From Bubalus kerabau (lineage: Eukaryota; Chordata; Mammalia; Artiodactyla; Bovidae): DNA of 64,000 nucleotides. The stretch covers positions 171,450,240 to 171,514,239 of the forward strand of contig NC_073625.1 in assembly GCF_029407905.1 (NCBI RefSeq). The letters are read 5' to 3'. Under the pieces are notes generated by a model that made no database searches, was not told the DNA's origin, and saw only the letters and a list, made by a program, of their open reading frames with translations. Positions 1 to 12,179 of the stretch are shown here, one piece after another (the stretch's first letter is position 1; every line of letters begins with the position of its first letter). The translations under genes and the position numbers were made by a program.

Positions 1-167
1 TGTTTTCTAAGGGGGATGGTGAGCCGGTTCCTTCTATGTGGTGATGGTAGGGTTGTGGCCAGGGGTCAGGTGGAGGGGTGGCTTAGGTATTTTGCCCACC
101 CCTTAGATAGTGGTGCTTGTAGGGGGCATGTGCAGTATCCTGCTTTTGCTCCTGACCCCCTTATCAT

Positions 168-470
168 AAATGTTTTCAACAAGCAACTACTCATCACCTC
201 TTAAGTGCCAGGAACTGTGCTAGGTACGAAAATAAGAGAAGAATTAAATACGGCGCCTGCCAAGGGAATCCACAGCCTGGTTGCAGCAAGTAAACAAATG
301 TTACAAAACAATGAGATAAGCTACATCTACCAGGGGTCCCAAAGATTTTGACAGGACTGAGTGAGCACACGCCAGGGAATCATGGATGGGAAAAGAAAGG
401 AGAGAACAGTACTTTGGAAGACCCAGTGTGAATGGTGGATAAGTCCAGATGCCTTCCCAAAGATAGTGGC
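168..470 (-). mobile_element. L2 LINE fragment (3' part, antisense)
   Basis: The line TCAACAAGCAACTACTC...AAGTGCCAGGAACTGTGC resembles the reverse complement of the L2 3' end, which reads toward a tail like GCTCAATAAATATTTG. It is strongly diverged and the right edge is uncertain. Bases 1-167 show nothing recognisable. Confidence 0.45.
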
Positions 471-495
471 CCCTGAATTGAAACTTAGAGAATAA

Positions 496-1143
496 GCACC
501 AAAGAACGGATGCTTTTGAACTGTAGTACTGCTGCTAAGTCACCTCAGTCATGTCCGACTCTGCGTGACCCCATAACGGCAGCCCACCAGGCTCCCCTGT
601 CCCTGGGATTCTCGAGGCAAGAACACTGGAGTGGGTTGCTTTTCCTTCTCCAATGCATGAAAGTGGAAGTGGAAGTGAAAGTGAAGTCACTCAGTCGTGT
701 CTGACTCTCTGCGATCCCATGGACTGCAGCCCACCAGGCTCCTCCGTCCATGGAATTTTCCAGGCAAGAGTACTGGAGTGGGGTGCCAGCACCTTCTCCG
801 AACTGTAGTACTAGAGCAGACTCTCGAGAGTCCCTTGGACAGCAAAGAGATCACACCAGTCAATCCTAAAGGAATATTCATTGGAAGGACTGATTGCTGA
901 AGCTCCTATACTTTGGCCACCTGATGCAAAGAGCCGAGTCTTTGGAAAAGACCCTGATGCTGCGAAAGATTGAAGGCAAAAGGAGAAGAGGATGGCAGAG
1001 GATGAGATCGCTTGATAGCATCACTAACTCAATGGAAATGAATTTGAGTAAACTCTTGGAAATAGTGAAGGACAAGAAAGCCTGGCATGCTGCAGTCCAT
1101 AGGGTTGCAAAGAGTCAGACATGATTTACCGACTGAATAATAA
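496..1143 (+). mobile_element. BovB 3' fragment, split by a Bov-A2 SINE
   Basis: Starts near GATGCTTTTGAACTGTAG, resumes after the nested SINE, and runs through AAAGACCCTGATGCTG and AGTCAGACATGATTTACC to a tail of AATAATAACAACAAA. It belongs to the older BovB type in this window (TATTCATTGGAAGGACTGAT). Translated pieces match the C-terminal part of BovB ORF2, with several frameshifts. Confidence 0.85.
531..799 (-). mobile_element. Bov-A2 SINE nested in BovB
   Basis: Two Bov-A monomers in tandem, joined by a linker rich in GAAGTGGAAGTG. It is flanked by a perfect 13-bp target-site duplication GAACTGTAGTACT at 518-530 and 800-812, which lies inside the BovB, so the SINE is the younger insertion. 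Confidence 0.92.
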
Positions 1144-1954
1144 CAACAAAGATTATTTCAAGGGCTGTTCAAGGGTGGGAGTGGTGGAGGTGGAAGGTAT
1201 TCCATGTGAAGGAAATAGCAAGTACCAAGGTGCTATTTTATCAGCCCTACATGTTGTTCAGCAAGGAACATCATGTACATATTTGAAAATATTTTATTTT
1301 CAAGTAAAATATGGACCCTTGTATTTCTCTAGTACCACCACCTTCCACATTGTTAAGACTCTTACCATCTCCCAATTAGGAAAAATTACCAAATACTCAA
1401 ATAAAATAGTAACTAGATTAATTAAGGCAAAGATAATTAAAAGCTGAAGATCCCAAAACTGTGTCTTTTAAATGAATTTCTTCCATTCCTGAAAGGGCTT
1501 ATTTGAAAGCTAAAGAATATATTTTGATTGCTTGTGTTTTTATTAAAGATACAAAAAGAGACTTTTTCCCAAGTGAAAACAGATTGTAAATTCACAGTTG
1601 ACTTTACCATCATCTAGCATCATGCCTGTGCATTTGGTGCCCTTGGGCTGCAGCAGCCCACATGCCTCCCCATAGGAATGGAGGTGCCTTGGGGGAGCTG
1701 TGAGTCCTGCCCAGAGATCTTATAAAATAGAAGACGGCAAGTCACCTGTCTGCAGGAGGAAAATCTGAGCCCTTTATCTGCTCAGATTTGTATTCATGGA
1801 ATACAAATTCCCACAGTTGGAACCTCTCAGTAGTGTGCATTATGTTCTATAAAGAAGCAAACATGAATGGAAAGAACACATTAAGAAATTAACGTCCAGA
1901 GCACATTAGCATGGATTTTTAAAAATCTTTTCAAGATTCAACAGCCATTTGTTT
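1144..1954. other. Unassigned intronic sequence
   Basis: No gene or repeat recognised. A TATA-like TTATAAAATAG lies at about 1719 without other promoter signs. Confidence 0.5.
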
Positions 1955-2745
1955 GGCTACCTGCTGTGTAACAACCTCCCAGGTCGGTTTTGTTATCCTC
2001 ATCTTACAGAGAAGGAGACTGACTTTCTGAAAGGCCAAACTGTCCTCATTCAGCTCAGTTCAGTTCAGTCGCTCAGTCATGTCCGACTCTTTGTGACCCC
2101 ATGAATCGCAGCATGCCAGGCCTCCCTGTCCATCACCAACTCCCAGAGTTCACTCAAACTCATGTCCATCGAGTCAGTGATGCCATCCAGCTATCTCATC
2201 CTCTGTCATCCCCTTCTCCTCCTGCCCCCAATCCCTCCCAGCATCAGAGTCTTTTCCAATGAGTTAACTCTTCGCATGAGGTGGCCAAAGTACTGGAGTT
2301 TCAGCTTTAGCATCATTCCTTCCAAAGAAATCCCAGGGCTGATCTCCTTCAGAATGGACTGGTTGGATCTCCTTGCAGTCCAAGGGACTTTCAAGAGTCT
2401 TCTCCAACACCACAGTTCAAAAGCATCAATTCTTCAGCGCTCAGCCTTCTTCACAGTCCAACTTGCACATCTGTACATGACCACAGGAAAAACCGTAGCC
2501 TTGACTAGACGGACCTTTGTTGGCAAAGTAATGTCTCTGCTTTTGAATATGCTATCTAGGTTGGTCATAACTTTTCTTCCAAGGAGTAAGCGTCTTTTAA
2601 TTTCATGGCTGCAGTCACCATCAGCAGTGATTTTGGAGCCCCAAAAAAATAAAGTCTGACACTGTTTCCACTGTTTCCCCTCATTCAAGCAGCTACTAAA
2701 TAGCAGTGTTTGGAGTTGAACCCAGAGTTTCTGACTATAGGTCAA
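1955..2745 (-). mobile_element. MIR SINE, interrupted by BovB
   Basis: The left part (CATCTTACAGAGAAGGAGACTG) and right part (TTGGAGTTGAACCCAGAGTT) together make the reverse complement of an ancient MIR element. The BovB at 2053-2678 sits between them. Confidence 0.7.
2053..2678 (-). mobile_element. BovB 3' fragment (young type, antisense)
   Basis: Begins with the reversed tail (GCTCAGTTCAGTTCAG) and extends to the end of ORF2 and beyond (TTTTGGAGCCCCAAAAAAATAAAG). It carries young-type markers (CCCCCAATCCCTCCCAGC and AAGAAATCCCAGGGCTGATC). A 9-bp duplication CCTCATTCA flanks it at 2044-2052 and 2679-2687. Confidence 0.9.
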
Positions 2746-2915
2746 CTATTCTTCCCCTATATTCAGTTCTCACCTTGAAATTCAGAAAGCAACATCCTCA
2801 GGAATGGCATTCATGATTAAATAATTTTTATAGGAGAAACGATAAGGAAATTTTCAATGCATAGGATACCTGGGTGGGCTGACCCAGGTGAGCTGCTGCA
2901 AGGCTGGCCGACTTG

Positions 2916-3118
2916 TGGTAGTCACTCAGTTGTGCCTGACTCTTTGCAACCCCATGGAATGTAGCCTGCCAGGCTCCTCTGTCCATGGGATTCTCCAGGC
3001 AGGAGTACTGGAGTGGGTAGCCATTCCCTTCTCCAGGAGATCTTCCCCACCCAGGGACTGAACCTGGGTCTCCTGCATTGCAGGCAGATTCTTCATTGTC
3101 TGAGTCACCAGGGAAGCT
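2916..3118 (-). mobile_element. Bov-tA SINE
   Basis: The Bov-A-derived half lies left (CAGTTGTGCCTGACTCTTTG) and the tRNA-like head right (GCAGGCAGATTCTTCATTG then CACCAGGGAAGC). Nearly full length. No clear target-site duplication was seen. Confidence 0.9.
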
Positions 3119-4262
3119 CATGAAGGGTCAGGGCAATAGCAGAAGCTGTCTGTCCAGGCAGTAGGTGGGAATGGGCTGAGAAGGCCTGGAGCCCAGGCAT
3201 TTCACCCTGGGAGGGGTTCAGCTCCAGGGGAGATGTGCTGGTACAGCAGGGGCATGACTGAGCCTGCTCCAGTCTCACTCACACTTTGCTGCCTGAAAGC
3301 TCTTAATTCCATAACAAGGGCAGAAGTGTTCATTCTGCAGGGACTCTGCTGGATACCTCTTCAACAAAAACAAGAAAGAATTATGAAAGGAAAACATTTT
3401 CCCCTGAGTTTCTTCTCAAAATTGTATGTGTGGGGGAGAGAAATATGTAAGAAGAACAGAAAAATGTAAGTAAACAGTGCAAATCAAACCAGTAGGCGAG
3501 CTAGCACAGCTAACACATCCCAAGATTGAAAGAGGAAAAAGGAGTTATTTCAGCCTTATGTTGTTCTCTCTGAATGTTTCTTTTTTGTTCTTGATGTTTT
3601 CAAGTCAGAGGCTTGTAAACTTGCCAATTTCTAAGAAATGGCTCCAGTGGGGTACGCTGTCTTTTTTCCTCTTCTTGGCTTCAGTCTTTCTTTCTCCCCT
3701 GTTTAACTCCCCATAATCTATTTAATCTTCAGCTTCTGTGGCTTGAATTTCCTTCACCATCAGGATCTTTCAGTTGTCATTGAACTTGATTAGCTGCTTG
3801 ATTCTTACCCCTTGAGAATGTTGCATCCACATTGTGATGTGTGAACCTACTAACCCCACCACTGTTTATTCAACTAATCATTCTTTCTCTCTTTTTCTGC
3901 AAAAGGGTAAAGCCACCTTGCCAGAGAAAATGTGTTCTTTCTGGACTTGCTTGCATCCTTTTGAACAGTGACATAGCTTTCTAAAATGGAAAATTGTGTT
4001 GATAATGAAAAAGACTTTCTGGAAGCAAAATTGTCTTTCAAAAAGAGAATGTATCTCCGTTCCAACTAGCATATCTGAATTTAGACACAAATGCAGAGGG
4101 GGATTAGGCAGGGGATGTAACGATGGAAGCTACCTAGATGTAAAAGTAGTTCAAACTATGACAAGATAGGAAAGCAGGAAGTCACCGTTCAGTTCCAATG
4201 GGCTGCTTCCATGAGGGAACAACAGTCCAACATTGCTGGATATTATTTTCCAAAAGAAGCTC
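3119..4262. other. Unassigned intronic sequence
   Basis: About 1.1 kb with no recognisable repeat. Short ORFs at 3233-3716 have no motif and look fortuitous. Confidence 0.5.
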
Positions 4263-4278
4263 GTAGTCTGAATTTTTA

Positions 4279-4571
4279 AAATTTATTTATTTTTAATTGA
4301 AGGATAATTGTTGTATAGTATTGTGTTGGTTTCTAACAAACATCAACATAAATCAGTCATAGGTTCACCCATGTACCCTCCCACTTGAACATCCTTTCCA
4401 CCTCCTCTCCCATCCCACCCCTCTAGGTTGTTACTGAGCTCCGGTTTGAGTTCCCTGAGTCATACAACAATTTCCCATTGGCTATCTATTTTACATATGG
4501 TAATGTATATTTCCATGTTACTCTCCATACATCCCACCCTCTCCTCCCCCACCACCCCCAGCTGTGTCCTT
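4279..4571 (-). mobile_element. L1 3'-end insertion (ruminant type, antisense)
   Basis: Starts with an A/T-rich reversed tail (AATTTATTTATTTTTAATTG) and continues as reversed L1 3'UTR (CATAAATCAGTCATAGG, CCCATCCCACCCCTCTAGG). A 16-bp duplication with one mismatch, GTAGTCTGAATTTTTA / GTAATCTGAATTTTTA, lies at 4263-4278 and 4572-4587. Confidence 0.88.
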
Positions 4572-4756
4572 GTAATCTGAATTTTTATGTGTGGTCTTTT
4601 ACTCTTAGCCACTAATCCTAGCGATTTTCAAGGCATTCAACTGCCACTCAACAGCCAGCTTAAAGTCTCTGTGGTAAGTGAGAAATGAAATAGACATGCC
4701 ATGCTGGGATAGCACCATTCACTGAAAAATACTGACCTTGTGTATAGTTTGGGTTC

Positions 4757-4935
4757 TTGCTCCTCATAGTGTGGTCCACTGACCAGCAGTATTCATATCA
4801 CCTGTATTCAAATCTGAATGTATCAGAATTCAGAATTTCAGACCCCATCCTACATCTACATTGTATAAATGTAGAGTCTACATTTTAACAAGGTCTCTAC
4901 GTGTTTGGTCTGCACATTAGAGTTTGAGAAGCATT
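4757..4935 (-). mobile_element. MER5A-like hAT element
   Basis: Left end AGTGTGGTCCACTGACCAGCAG and right end GTTTGAGAAGCATTG match reversed MER5A termini. The interior is eroded. Non-autonomous DNA transposon. Confidence 0.7.
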
Positions 4936-5193
4936 GATATCTGTGTAAGATGATGATTAGTGTAATGACAACTTCGATGTTCTTGAAGTGGTCTTCACCT
5001 TGTTCGCCCATCCTGGAAGGCATCAAGGAAGCTTGGTTAAGTTCTAGGAGCCACAGACTGTAAAGCAGCTAAAGGCTGTTATTCATTTGCAGTTCTCTCT
5101 CCCTCACCTCTTGCCCATCCTCCTTTGCCCCACCCCTGGTCGCACCAGTTGTGGTTGGAGAAAACATTTTTGTTGCTCCCCATAGATGTCCCA

Positions 5194-5385
5194 CAGGGCT
5201 TCCCAGGTGCTAGTGGTAAAGAACCTGATTGCCAATGCAAGAGACATAAGAGACACTGGTTTGATCCCTGGGTTGGGAAGATCCCTTGGAGAAGAGCATG
5301 GCAACCTACTCCAGTATTCTTGCCTGGAGAATCACAGGGACATAGGGTCACAAAGAATCAGAGAGGACTGAAGTGACTTAACATG
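5194..5385 (+). mobile_element. Bov-tA SINE
   Basis: The tRNA-like head (GGGCTTCCCAGGTGCTAGTG) is left and the Bov-A half right. A perfect 13-bp duplication CATAGATGTCCCA flanks it at 5181-5193 and 5386-5398. Confidence 0.93.
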
Positions 5386-5398
5386 CATAGATGTCCCA

Positions 5399-6261
5399 GA
5401 CGTCCAAGTCAACAGGAAAAGAGCCACAAAAAAGGCTTTAGCAACCTCCTCTACTTTCACTCTGTAATTATCTCTCCCTTTTTCCCTTTGTCTGCTGTAC
5501 ATTCCCTTACCTACCACCTTCCCCTTGGTCATCCATCATCCTGCTTATTTTTTGTTTGGTTGTTTGATTTTATTTTGTTTTGTAGCAGCCTTTGTTCATC
5601 AGCATTTGAAATGACAACCCCATGCTGGAGTGATTTTCTAAACTTGGCCTTGTATTCCCTTGGGATGTTTCTCTGTGTGGCCTTGCTCCTTTCACAACCA
5701 CAGAGCAGGAGAGACATGCCTGAGTTCAGCATAGGGTTAATGGTGACCACTCTTCTCTATTGGTCAGGAGTCTGGAATGAAGTGCTTTGATTAATTTCTT
5801 CTTTGATGTGAACTGATAATTAACTGGTAATGCTTAATAAGAAATTAAGTATGTGGTTTTTTTTTTCTGAGAAATATGAAATTTGAAGGGAAAAAAACTC
5901 CATTTTTCTTTTGAAAATAACTCAAAGTAATACCTGTGTCAAATCCAGCCAAGTTTCTTGTGGTGGCTTGGTGTGCAGTAACAGAAAATAACTTACTCTT
6001 TGGGGTATAAACCCCATATTTTTAAAATCCATGTAATTGAAGATAGTCTCTTCAATTGACAAATAATCTATTGTGAAAAGTATCTTACCAAAGATTGTTG
6101 TTGTTGTTGTTTTAATGTCATACCTCCCCCAACTTATCTATGACAGTGAGAGGATAATCTGTGGTTTGTGATGGTTCTAATCACTCTGACTGGGGATCTT
6201 TCACTCCTGCCTTGGCCTTTCTCTCTACCTCCCCTTCTACCCCACTCTCACCAACCCTCTT
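5399..6261. other. Unassigned intronic sequence
   Basis: Holds a T-rich run (5857-5867) and a short GTT repeat at about 6097-6112. The 135-codon ORF across 5383-5790 starts in the SINE flank and has no recognisable domain. Confidence 0.5.
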
Positions 6262-7640
6262 ATTTGATAAATAATTATTGAGCACCTGTGTGTAAGCCAT
6301 GGTGTTACAGACAATAAAGAATCTGTCTGTCTACAATGGGGAAGACCTGGGTACAATTCCTGGGTTGGGAAGATCCCCTGGAGAAGGAAATGACAATCCA
6401 CTCCAGTCTTCTTGCCTGGAAAATCCCATGGACAAAGGAACCTAGCAGGCTACAATCAACGGAGTCACAAAGAGTTGAACACAACTGAGTGACTAACACA
6501 TATGTGTAAGTGTTCCAGGGATTGGGAAATGGCTAATACAGGGATGGCTCCTATTCTCATCCTAGCAGGAAAGACAGATATCAGACAGTCTGTTACCCAA
6601 TTAACCATTTAATTCTATGGTGAGTGCGTGGAAGAAGGATAGCATTACAAAAGCTTCTATTAGGCAGATCTGACTCTTGCAGAAGGATCCAGAAGAGTTT
6701 CCATGAAAGAGTGATGTTTGAGGACTATTTAAAAGATGTGTGGAGGGCAAAGAAAAGACCTAAAGGGTAGACCAGTTTCCCAGGGCTAGTAATGGGAGGG
6801 GGTACCATTATCTGAGGAGGAAAGTGTTGAAACCACACTAGAATCTGAAGACATCTGTGTAGACAGGACCAACTGAATGGAGATGTGACCTTTTATGAAG
6901 GACAAAGAGCACATGCAGACCCTGAAGGGAGAGAACCGAAAGGGTAAAGAATAAATATCCCAATCTTACTCTTATTCCCCTCCCTGGACTCCTGCCTGTG
7001 TCGCTCTACCCCTTTGACCTGTTGGTCAAATCTAAACAAAATACAGAGATTAAGAGGAGCCCATTGATGGAACCCATACATATTAGCCTCTTGGGATACA
7101 GAACAGGGTGGAAAGGATGAAGAATGGACCTGGAAAGGAATAACCACCACAAGTATTTTGGCCTTTAATCTGTGAGCAATGGGAAGTCATGAAAATGATT
7201 TGAACATAGAAATGCGTGGTCAGATTTGTATTTTACAATGATTCTGGCTACACATTGGTGGGAAGTGAGGGGATAAAGGAAGACAATTTCAGCAGGCATA
7301 GAGATAGCTGGAGGAGATGTGGTCTAGGCTAGACAATGGATGTATCTGAAACCAATTCAAGAGATAAACAACAGTTTAGCAATGGATTGCCTGTGGGGAG
7401 GGGCATGGGGAGGAGAGAGCTAGAGATGTGTCTAAGATGACCTCCAGTCTTTTGGGTAGGAGTTGCTGCCTTTGCTGGAAAAAAAAAAAAAAAAGGAGAC
7501 ACTGTAATAACCCCAGTGTTCTGGATAAGATCCTAGTTTAGACTCAAAGCTAGTGAGTTTGAGGTGCCCACAGGTCCTCCCAGAAGCCAGAACAGGAGCC
7601 TGGGTATTAGATAAGGTAGAGAAACTGCTAGACATCCTGT
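6262..7640 (-). mobile_element. L2 LINE, antisense, split by a SINE
   Basis: The left end (AATAATTATTGAGCACC, then TGTTCCAGGGATTGG) is a reversed L2 3' end. Farther right, GCAATGGGAAGTCATG, GATTCTGGCTACACA and GATGACCTCCAGTC keep the order of reversed L2 toward its coding part. Similarity is patchy and the right boundary is approximate. A 16-base A run sits at 7479-7494. Confidence 0.5.
6297..6502 (+). mobile_element. Bov-tA SINE nested in L2
   Basis: Starts with a degraded tRNA-like head (ACAGACAATAAAGAATC) and ends in AACACAACTGAGTGAC. The duplication TGTGTAAG lies at 6289-6296 and 6503-6510. Removing the SINE restores the L2 reading across the gap. Confidence 0.88.
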
Positions 7641-9084
7641 TCAGAGTCATCTAGGAAAGAAAAATGAGTGGTTCCCCAGACTTGAGGAATTAAATGACTT
7701 TTATGGATGTCTCCTCCCATCTGCTGGGAGGGCTGAGGCATTTGACACAGACAAGGATAACTTCATCTGTTTTTATTCTAATCCCAAACTAAACATTTGT
7801 GAAAAAGCTACTGTCAGGTTAGGAAAAGAGTACTGGTTAATCAAATCAGTTCCTGGTGCCAGATTTTAGGTCCCGTCAAACTTGTCTTTATCTGTACTTT
7901 GATAACTGACTAAATGCTAAAAAATATTGTCAATTACAAAGTTTCCCATCTTCCTCTCTTGATCTTTGCTTTCATTTTTTTTTCTTGAGATTTTTATAAA
8001 ATCATTAAGTTCTAGAGTTAGAAATTATCTTAAAATTCATTTAGTTCCACCTCCTAAATTCCCTCCCTCAAGTACACCTGTATCCTTTTTATATAATAGA
8101 CTAATATCATTTATGCATAGAATACTTAAGGGATTCTAAAGCTCCTCCAGGGAAGGAAACTCTTTCCCTCCCGCAGTACTGCATTCCTACCACACTTTGG
8201 ACAGGTTTCAATAGGTTGATATGACTCTTTGTAATGTCCACCTCTCTCCCTCCCTGCTTTCCCTCTAGTTTTCTGGAGGAACACAGGTTAGATTCTCTTT
8301 CTCTCTTCTTACGACCACCCTCCCATTGCAAACTCTGGACCCCATATTGCTTCTTGGTCTTCTCTAGGTAGCAAACCTAGCTCTGCATGTCTTGCCCATC
8401 TAACATGTTTCTAACCCTTCAGTAGCTTAAGTGGCATTTTCTAACAGGGTATTTTGAATAATAAAATATTTTAGCTAAGATGTGACCAATGTTGAATACA
8501 GTGGAATTAGTCTGCATCAAGGTCTGCACAAATATACCTCCATTGATAGAGGTGTCTTTTCCCTCAACTACTTTTGCCATAGATCTGCCTTCTCTTCTCT
8601 TATCATATCACTAGGCTTTGGGATTTTTGTGATATTTGTTTGAATATCTTCATTATGTGGGTGACTAAACACTATTAATCTATTTGTGACCTCCTGGCAA
8701 GTTGCTCTTCACCATCTTAAGCTTGGCGACTTGCTTATTTTCTTCAGGGGGACCCAAAATTGGATGTGATGGGGTCAGGAGAGGTGGTCTTTCTGATGCA
8801 TGCTGTGGCAATGACTCTAGATCCAGTTTAAGAATCATTTAAAGAAGTAGCATCTTTGCCAGTGAGGTCTTGGCAAATTCCTATGGTGAAATTAGATGAG
8901 AACGTATGTTGCTATGCTTCTTTTGATAGCTCCAAATCTGAGTCTTTCTCAATTTGCTGATTCTCAGAGGGAGATGTTAATGCTAAATGGCCTTTTGTGT
9001 TTCTAGACAAAAGTAATAGCTGACAGAACTAAATAAACCCTTGGGTCATTCAGCAGTGGTTCTCTGGTAATAATACGAAAGGAT
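7641..9084. other. Unassigned intronic sequence
   Basis: About 1.4 kb of A/T-rich sequence without a recognisable gene or repeat. Confidence 0.5.
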
Positions 9085-9180
9085 GAATTTTTACACCTAT
9101 TTTATGGATAAGGAAATTGAGGGAAAGTTGAGATAAGTAAATTGCCTAGTGTCAAAGAGCCTGAAAGTGGCAGAAACATT
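9085..9180 (-). mobile_element. MIR fragment
   Basis: CCTATTTTATGGATAAGGAA, then GAGATAAGTAAATTGCC and GCCTGAAAGTGGCAG, follow the reversed MIR core. Confidence 0.6.
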
Positions 9181-9254
9181 ATGGATATAACTTTATAGAT
9201 ATTAACAATCTGTTTATTTCTCTACAGACCCAAGTAGATTGCTCATTATCTTTT

Positions 9255-9712
9255 ATTTTTCTTTCCATTTTATGCTCAGCACCTAGCAGGGTTCTGGGTA
9301 TATAGTTGTTATTTTTCAGTTGTTCTGTCATGTCCAACTCTTTGCAACCCCATGGACTGCACCATGCCAGGCTTCCCTGTCCATCACCAATTCCCAGAGC
9401 TTGCTCAAACTCATTTCCATCAAGTCGGTAATGCCATACATCCATTTCATCCTCTGTCATCCCCTTCTCCTCCTGCCTTCAATCTTTCCCAACATCAGGG
9501 TCTTTTCCAATGAGTTGTTCTTTGTATCAGGTGGCCAAAGTACTAAAGCTTCAGCTTCAGCATCAGCCCTTGCAATGAATATTTAGAGTTTATTTCCTTT
9601 AGGATTGACTGATTTGATCTCCTTGCAGTCCAAAGGACTCTCAAGAGTCTTCTCCAACACCACAGTTCAAATGTATATGGGTATATAGTCGGCACTCAAT
9701 TAAAAATGTATT
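9255..9712 (+). mobile_element. L2 3' end split by BovB
   Basis: CAGCACCTAGCAGGGTTCTG before the BovB and CGGCACTCAATTAAAAATG after it join into the familiar L2 3' tail (cf. GGCGCTCAATAAATATTTG). Confidence 0.65.
9307..9678 (-). mobile_element. BovB 3' fragment (antisense)
   Basis: Reversed BovB 3' end of the older type (AATCTTTCCCAACATCAGG). A perfect 11-bp duplication GGGTATATAGT flanks it at 9296-9306 and 9679-9689. Confidence 0.9.
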
Positions 9713-10097
9713 GTATGGCTTGATATTTAAATTTGATTCTTACCTCTCCATCTGAGCCTCATTTTTATAAAGAAGATGCTTATTCCATCTACATTATATT
9801 TTTAAAGATTAAATTATGCTTAATCATAACAGGTGCAATTCCTCTCAAGAGGAATGGAGTTATTAAGAAATCAAATTACGAGCTATTGGCCATTTACTTG
9901 GGTGAGTCATCTGCATATTGATCATACCATGTCTGTCTTACAGCAGAATTAAATGCCCATTCAACTCCAGTCACATGGGAGCATGCCCAGCTGTCTACAT
10001 CTTAGTTTAATGCCTGGTAGAGTAAAGCAAGTCCATGTATCAGGTGAATGGGGTTTAGTAAACAGTGGTAGGGGCACAGGTGAAGAGTAAGTTATAT
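9713..10097. other. Unassigned intronic sequence
   Basis: No recognisable feature. Confidence 0.5.
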
Positions 10098-10832
10098 CCA
10101 AATTCATGGTTACTGGGGAGAAGGATGGATAGAAGGGATAGTTAGGGAGTTGGGGATGAACATGTACACACTGCTATATTTAAAATGGATAACCAACAAG
10201 GACCCCTTACATAACACAGGGAACTCTGCTCAATGTTTTGTGGCAGTCTGGATGGGAGGGGAGTTTGGAGGAGAACGGCTTCATTATATGTAGGCATGAG
10301 TCCCTTTTCTGTCCACCTGAAACTATCACAACATTATGTTGTTCAGTTGCTTGGTCACGTCTGACTCTTTGCAACCCCATGGACTACAGCAAGCCAGGCT
10401 TCCCTGTCCTTCATTATCTCTCAGAGTTTGCTCAAACTCATGTCCGTTGAGTCACTGATGCCATCCAACCATCTCATCCTCCGTTGTCCCCTTCTCCTCT
10501 TGATCTCAATCTTTCCCAGTATCATGGTCTTTTCCAATAAGTTGGCTCTTCGCACCAGGTGGCCAAAGTATTGAAGCTTCAGCTTCAGCATCAGTCCTTC
10601 CAATGAATATTCAGGGTTGATTTCCTTTAGGATTGACTGGTTTGATCTCCTTGTTGCCCAAGGGACTCTCGAGAGTCTTCTGTAGTACCACAGAAGCATC
10701 AATTCTTCAGCTCTCAGCCTCCTGTATAGTCCAACTCTCACATCTGTACATGACTACTGAAGAAACTGTAGCTTTGACTATATGGACCTTTGTCAGCAAT
10801 ATTAAATTTAAAAAAAATTGTTTTTTAAAAAA
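10098..10832 (+). mobile_element. L1 3'UTR (sense), split by BovB
   Basis: GGATAACCAACAAGGACCCC, AACACAGGGAACTCTGCTC and CACCTGAAACTATCACAAC are L1 3'UTR landmarks in sense. The A-rich end (ATTAAATTTAAAAAAAATTG) resumes after the BovB. Confidence 0.7.
10332..10801 (-). mobile_element. BovB 3' fragment (antisense), in L1
   Basis: Starts TTCAGTTGCTTGGTCACG and ends inside ORF2 near CTATATGGACCTTTGTCAGC. Older-type markers. The target duplication is not clear; a degenerate ACATTA/ATATTA is possible. Confidence 0.88.
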
Positions 10833-12169
10833 GTGAGTTATATCAATTGTCTGGTGCTGTGTACTGGTGGATAATTGTCAGAAATGTTCCCATAGATTGG
10901 TCAGGCTGGCCCCATGTAGATCTAGCCATGGAGTCTGGTCATTTAATATTACAGTAGAGAAACTTGGGAATAACAGGATTTAGCAAACCAAATGGCCTTC
11001 TTTAGAAAATGTGTGTGTTGCTGGGGTGATGCGGAGCAGCAGCAGTGATCCAAGCTCAGGATCAATAAGGGAATACATAATTTCCTTATGGATCTAAATA
11101 TTTTATCATTTTCTAAACGTTTTCTAAATCATTTTGGTGATTTCTTCTATGTTTTAGTAGTTGGTAAACTCTGTTATTAGTAGAAAAGCCCATGAGGACA
11201 ACCTGTCTCTAGGCTCCAAAAAGTGATTTGAAATATTGCAAAAGAAATACACATTACAACTATGAAGGGATTTCAAGTAAAAGCTTGTATTACATGCATC
11301 ATAAGCAAAACAGGCTATCTGAAATTCTCCATTCTAGATCAAAAAGTTTTTAAAAATATATTGAAGTGGTTGAAAAAGAAGAATCAGGGCAAGAAATGAA
11401 TGTTTGATTTTCATCACTCTCAAGATAAATTGTTCATTCTATCTTGTTACCAATAATGATAATATATTTTAAAACCATCAATCAAACAGTAAATAGTGTA
11501 ACATCTTACTCTGAGCTAAATATGTTTTAAAAATCTACATTATTTATGAACTTGCTACTTGCTAGAAAATTGATCTGATTGGGAAAAGTCCAGAGAGTTG
11601 CATTTTCTTGTTATTTACCTTCTGTTGCCACCAGCAGTTGGCTTTAGGGTTCCAAATGGTACAGCTGGAGAACATAAATATGCTTTAGGGAATATGAGAA
11701 AGGATGGAATGTTTTCTAGGAATAATAGATTAGGCAAGTTATATTCAGATCACAGATTCTAATCCCTTTGCTGAAAGGGATTAGAGATGCTCTCCTAAGC
11801 AACAGAGCATCTATGGAAACTGCAAGTTCTGGTAAAATTTCTTTAGGAAAAAACTGGGCGTCCAGTTCTGGCTCCTCTATCAACTGAGTTCAGTGTGAAT
11901 TTGACCAAGACCTTAGCCTAGGTGGGCCATGGTTTATATCTTTAAATAGGGATTCTGAATTGAATTTTTTTTTTTTCTGGATCTAAATAACTGTTCCAAA
12001 GTGTTTCACTTTCAAACCTGAAGAAAGTAGTAGAATAAAGACTGTGAAGTGGCGAATAGTTTGCCTTGTGACAGTTACTTCCTCTGTGAAAGTAAGATAA
12101 TGGAGCTTGACTTTACCCACCTCCCAGGGAGAACAAGAAGGGCAAGAACAAGAGAGGCAGCAGTTATGC
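10833..12169. other. Unassigned intronic sequence
   Basis: About 1.3 kb, A/T-rich, with no gene or identified repeat. Confidence 0.5.
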
Positions 12170-12179
12170 ATGTGTTTTT

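Noticed and set aside
1719..1729. TATA box (TTATAAAATAG)
   Set aside because: No initiator, CpG cluster or downstream exon; such strings are common in A/T-rich intron.
5194..5290. tRNA genes at SINE heads (here and at every Bov-tA/CHR copy)
   Set aside because: The heads are tRNA-derived but lack a complete cloverleaf and continue into SINE bodies with target duplications.
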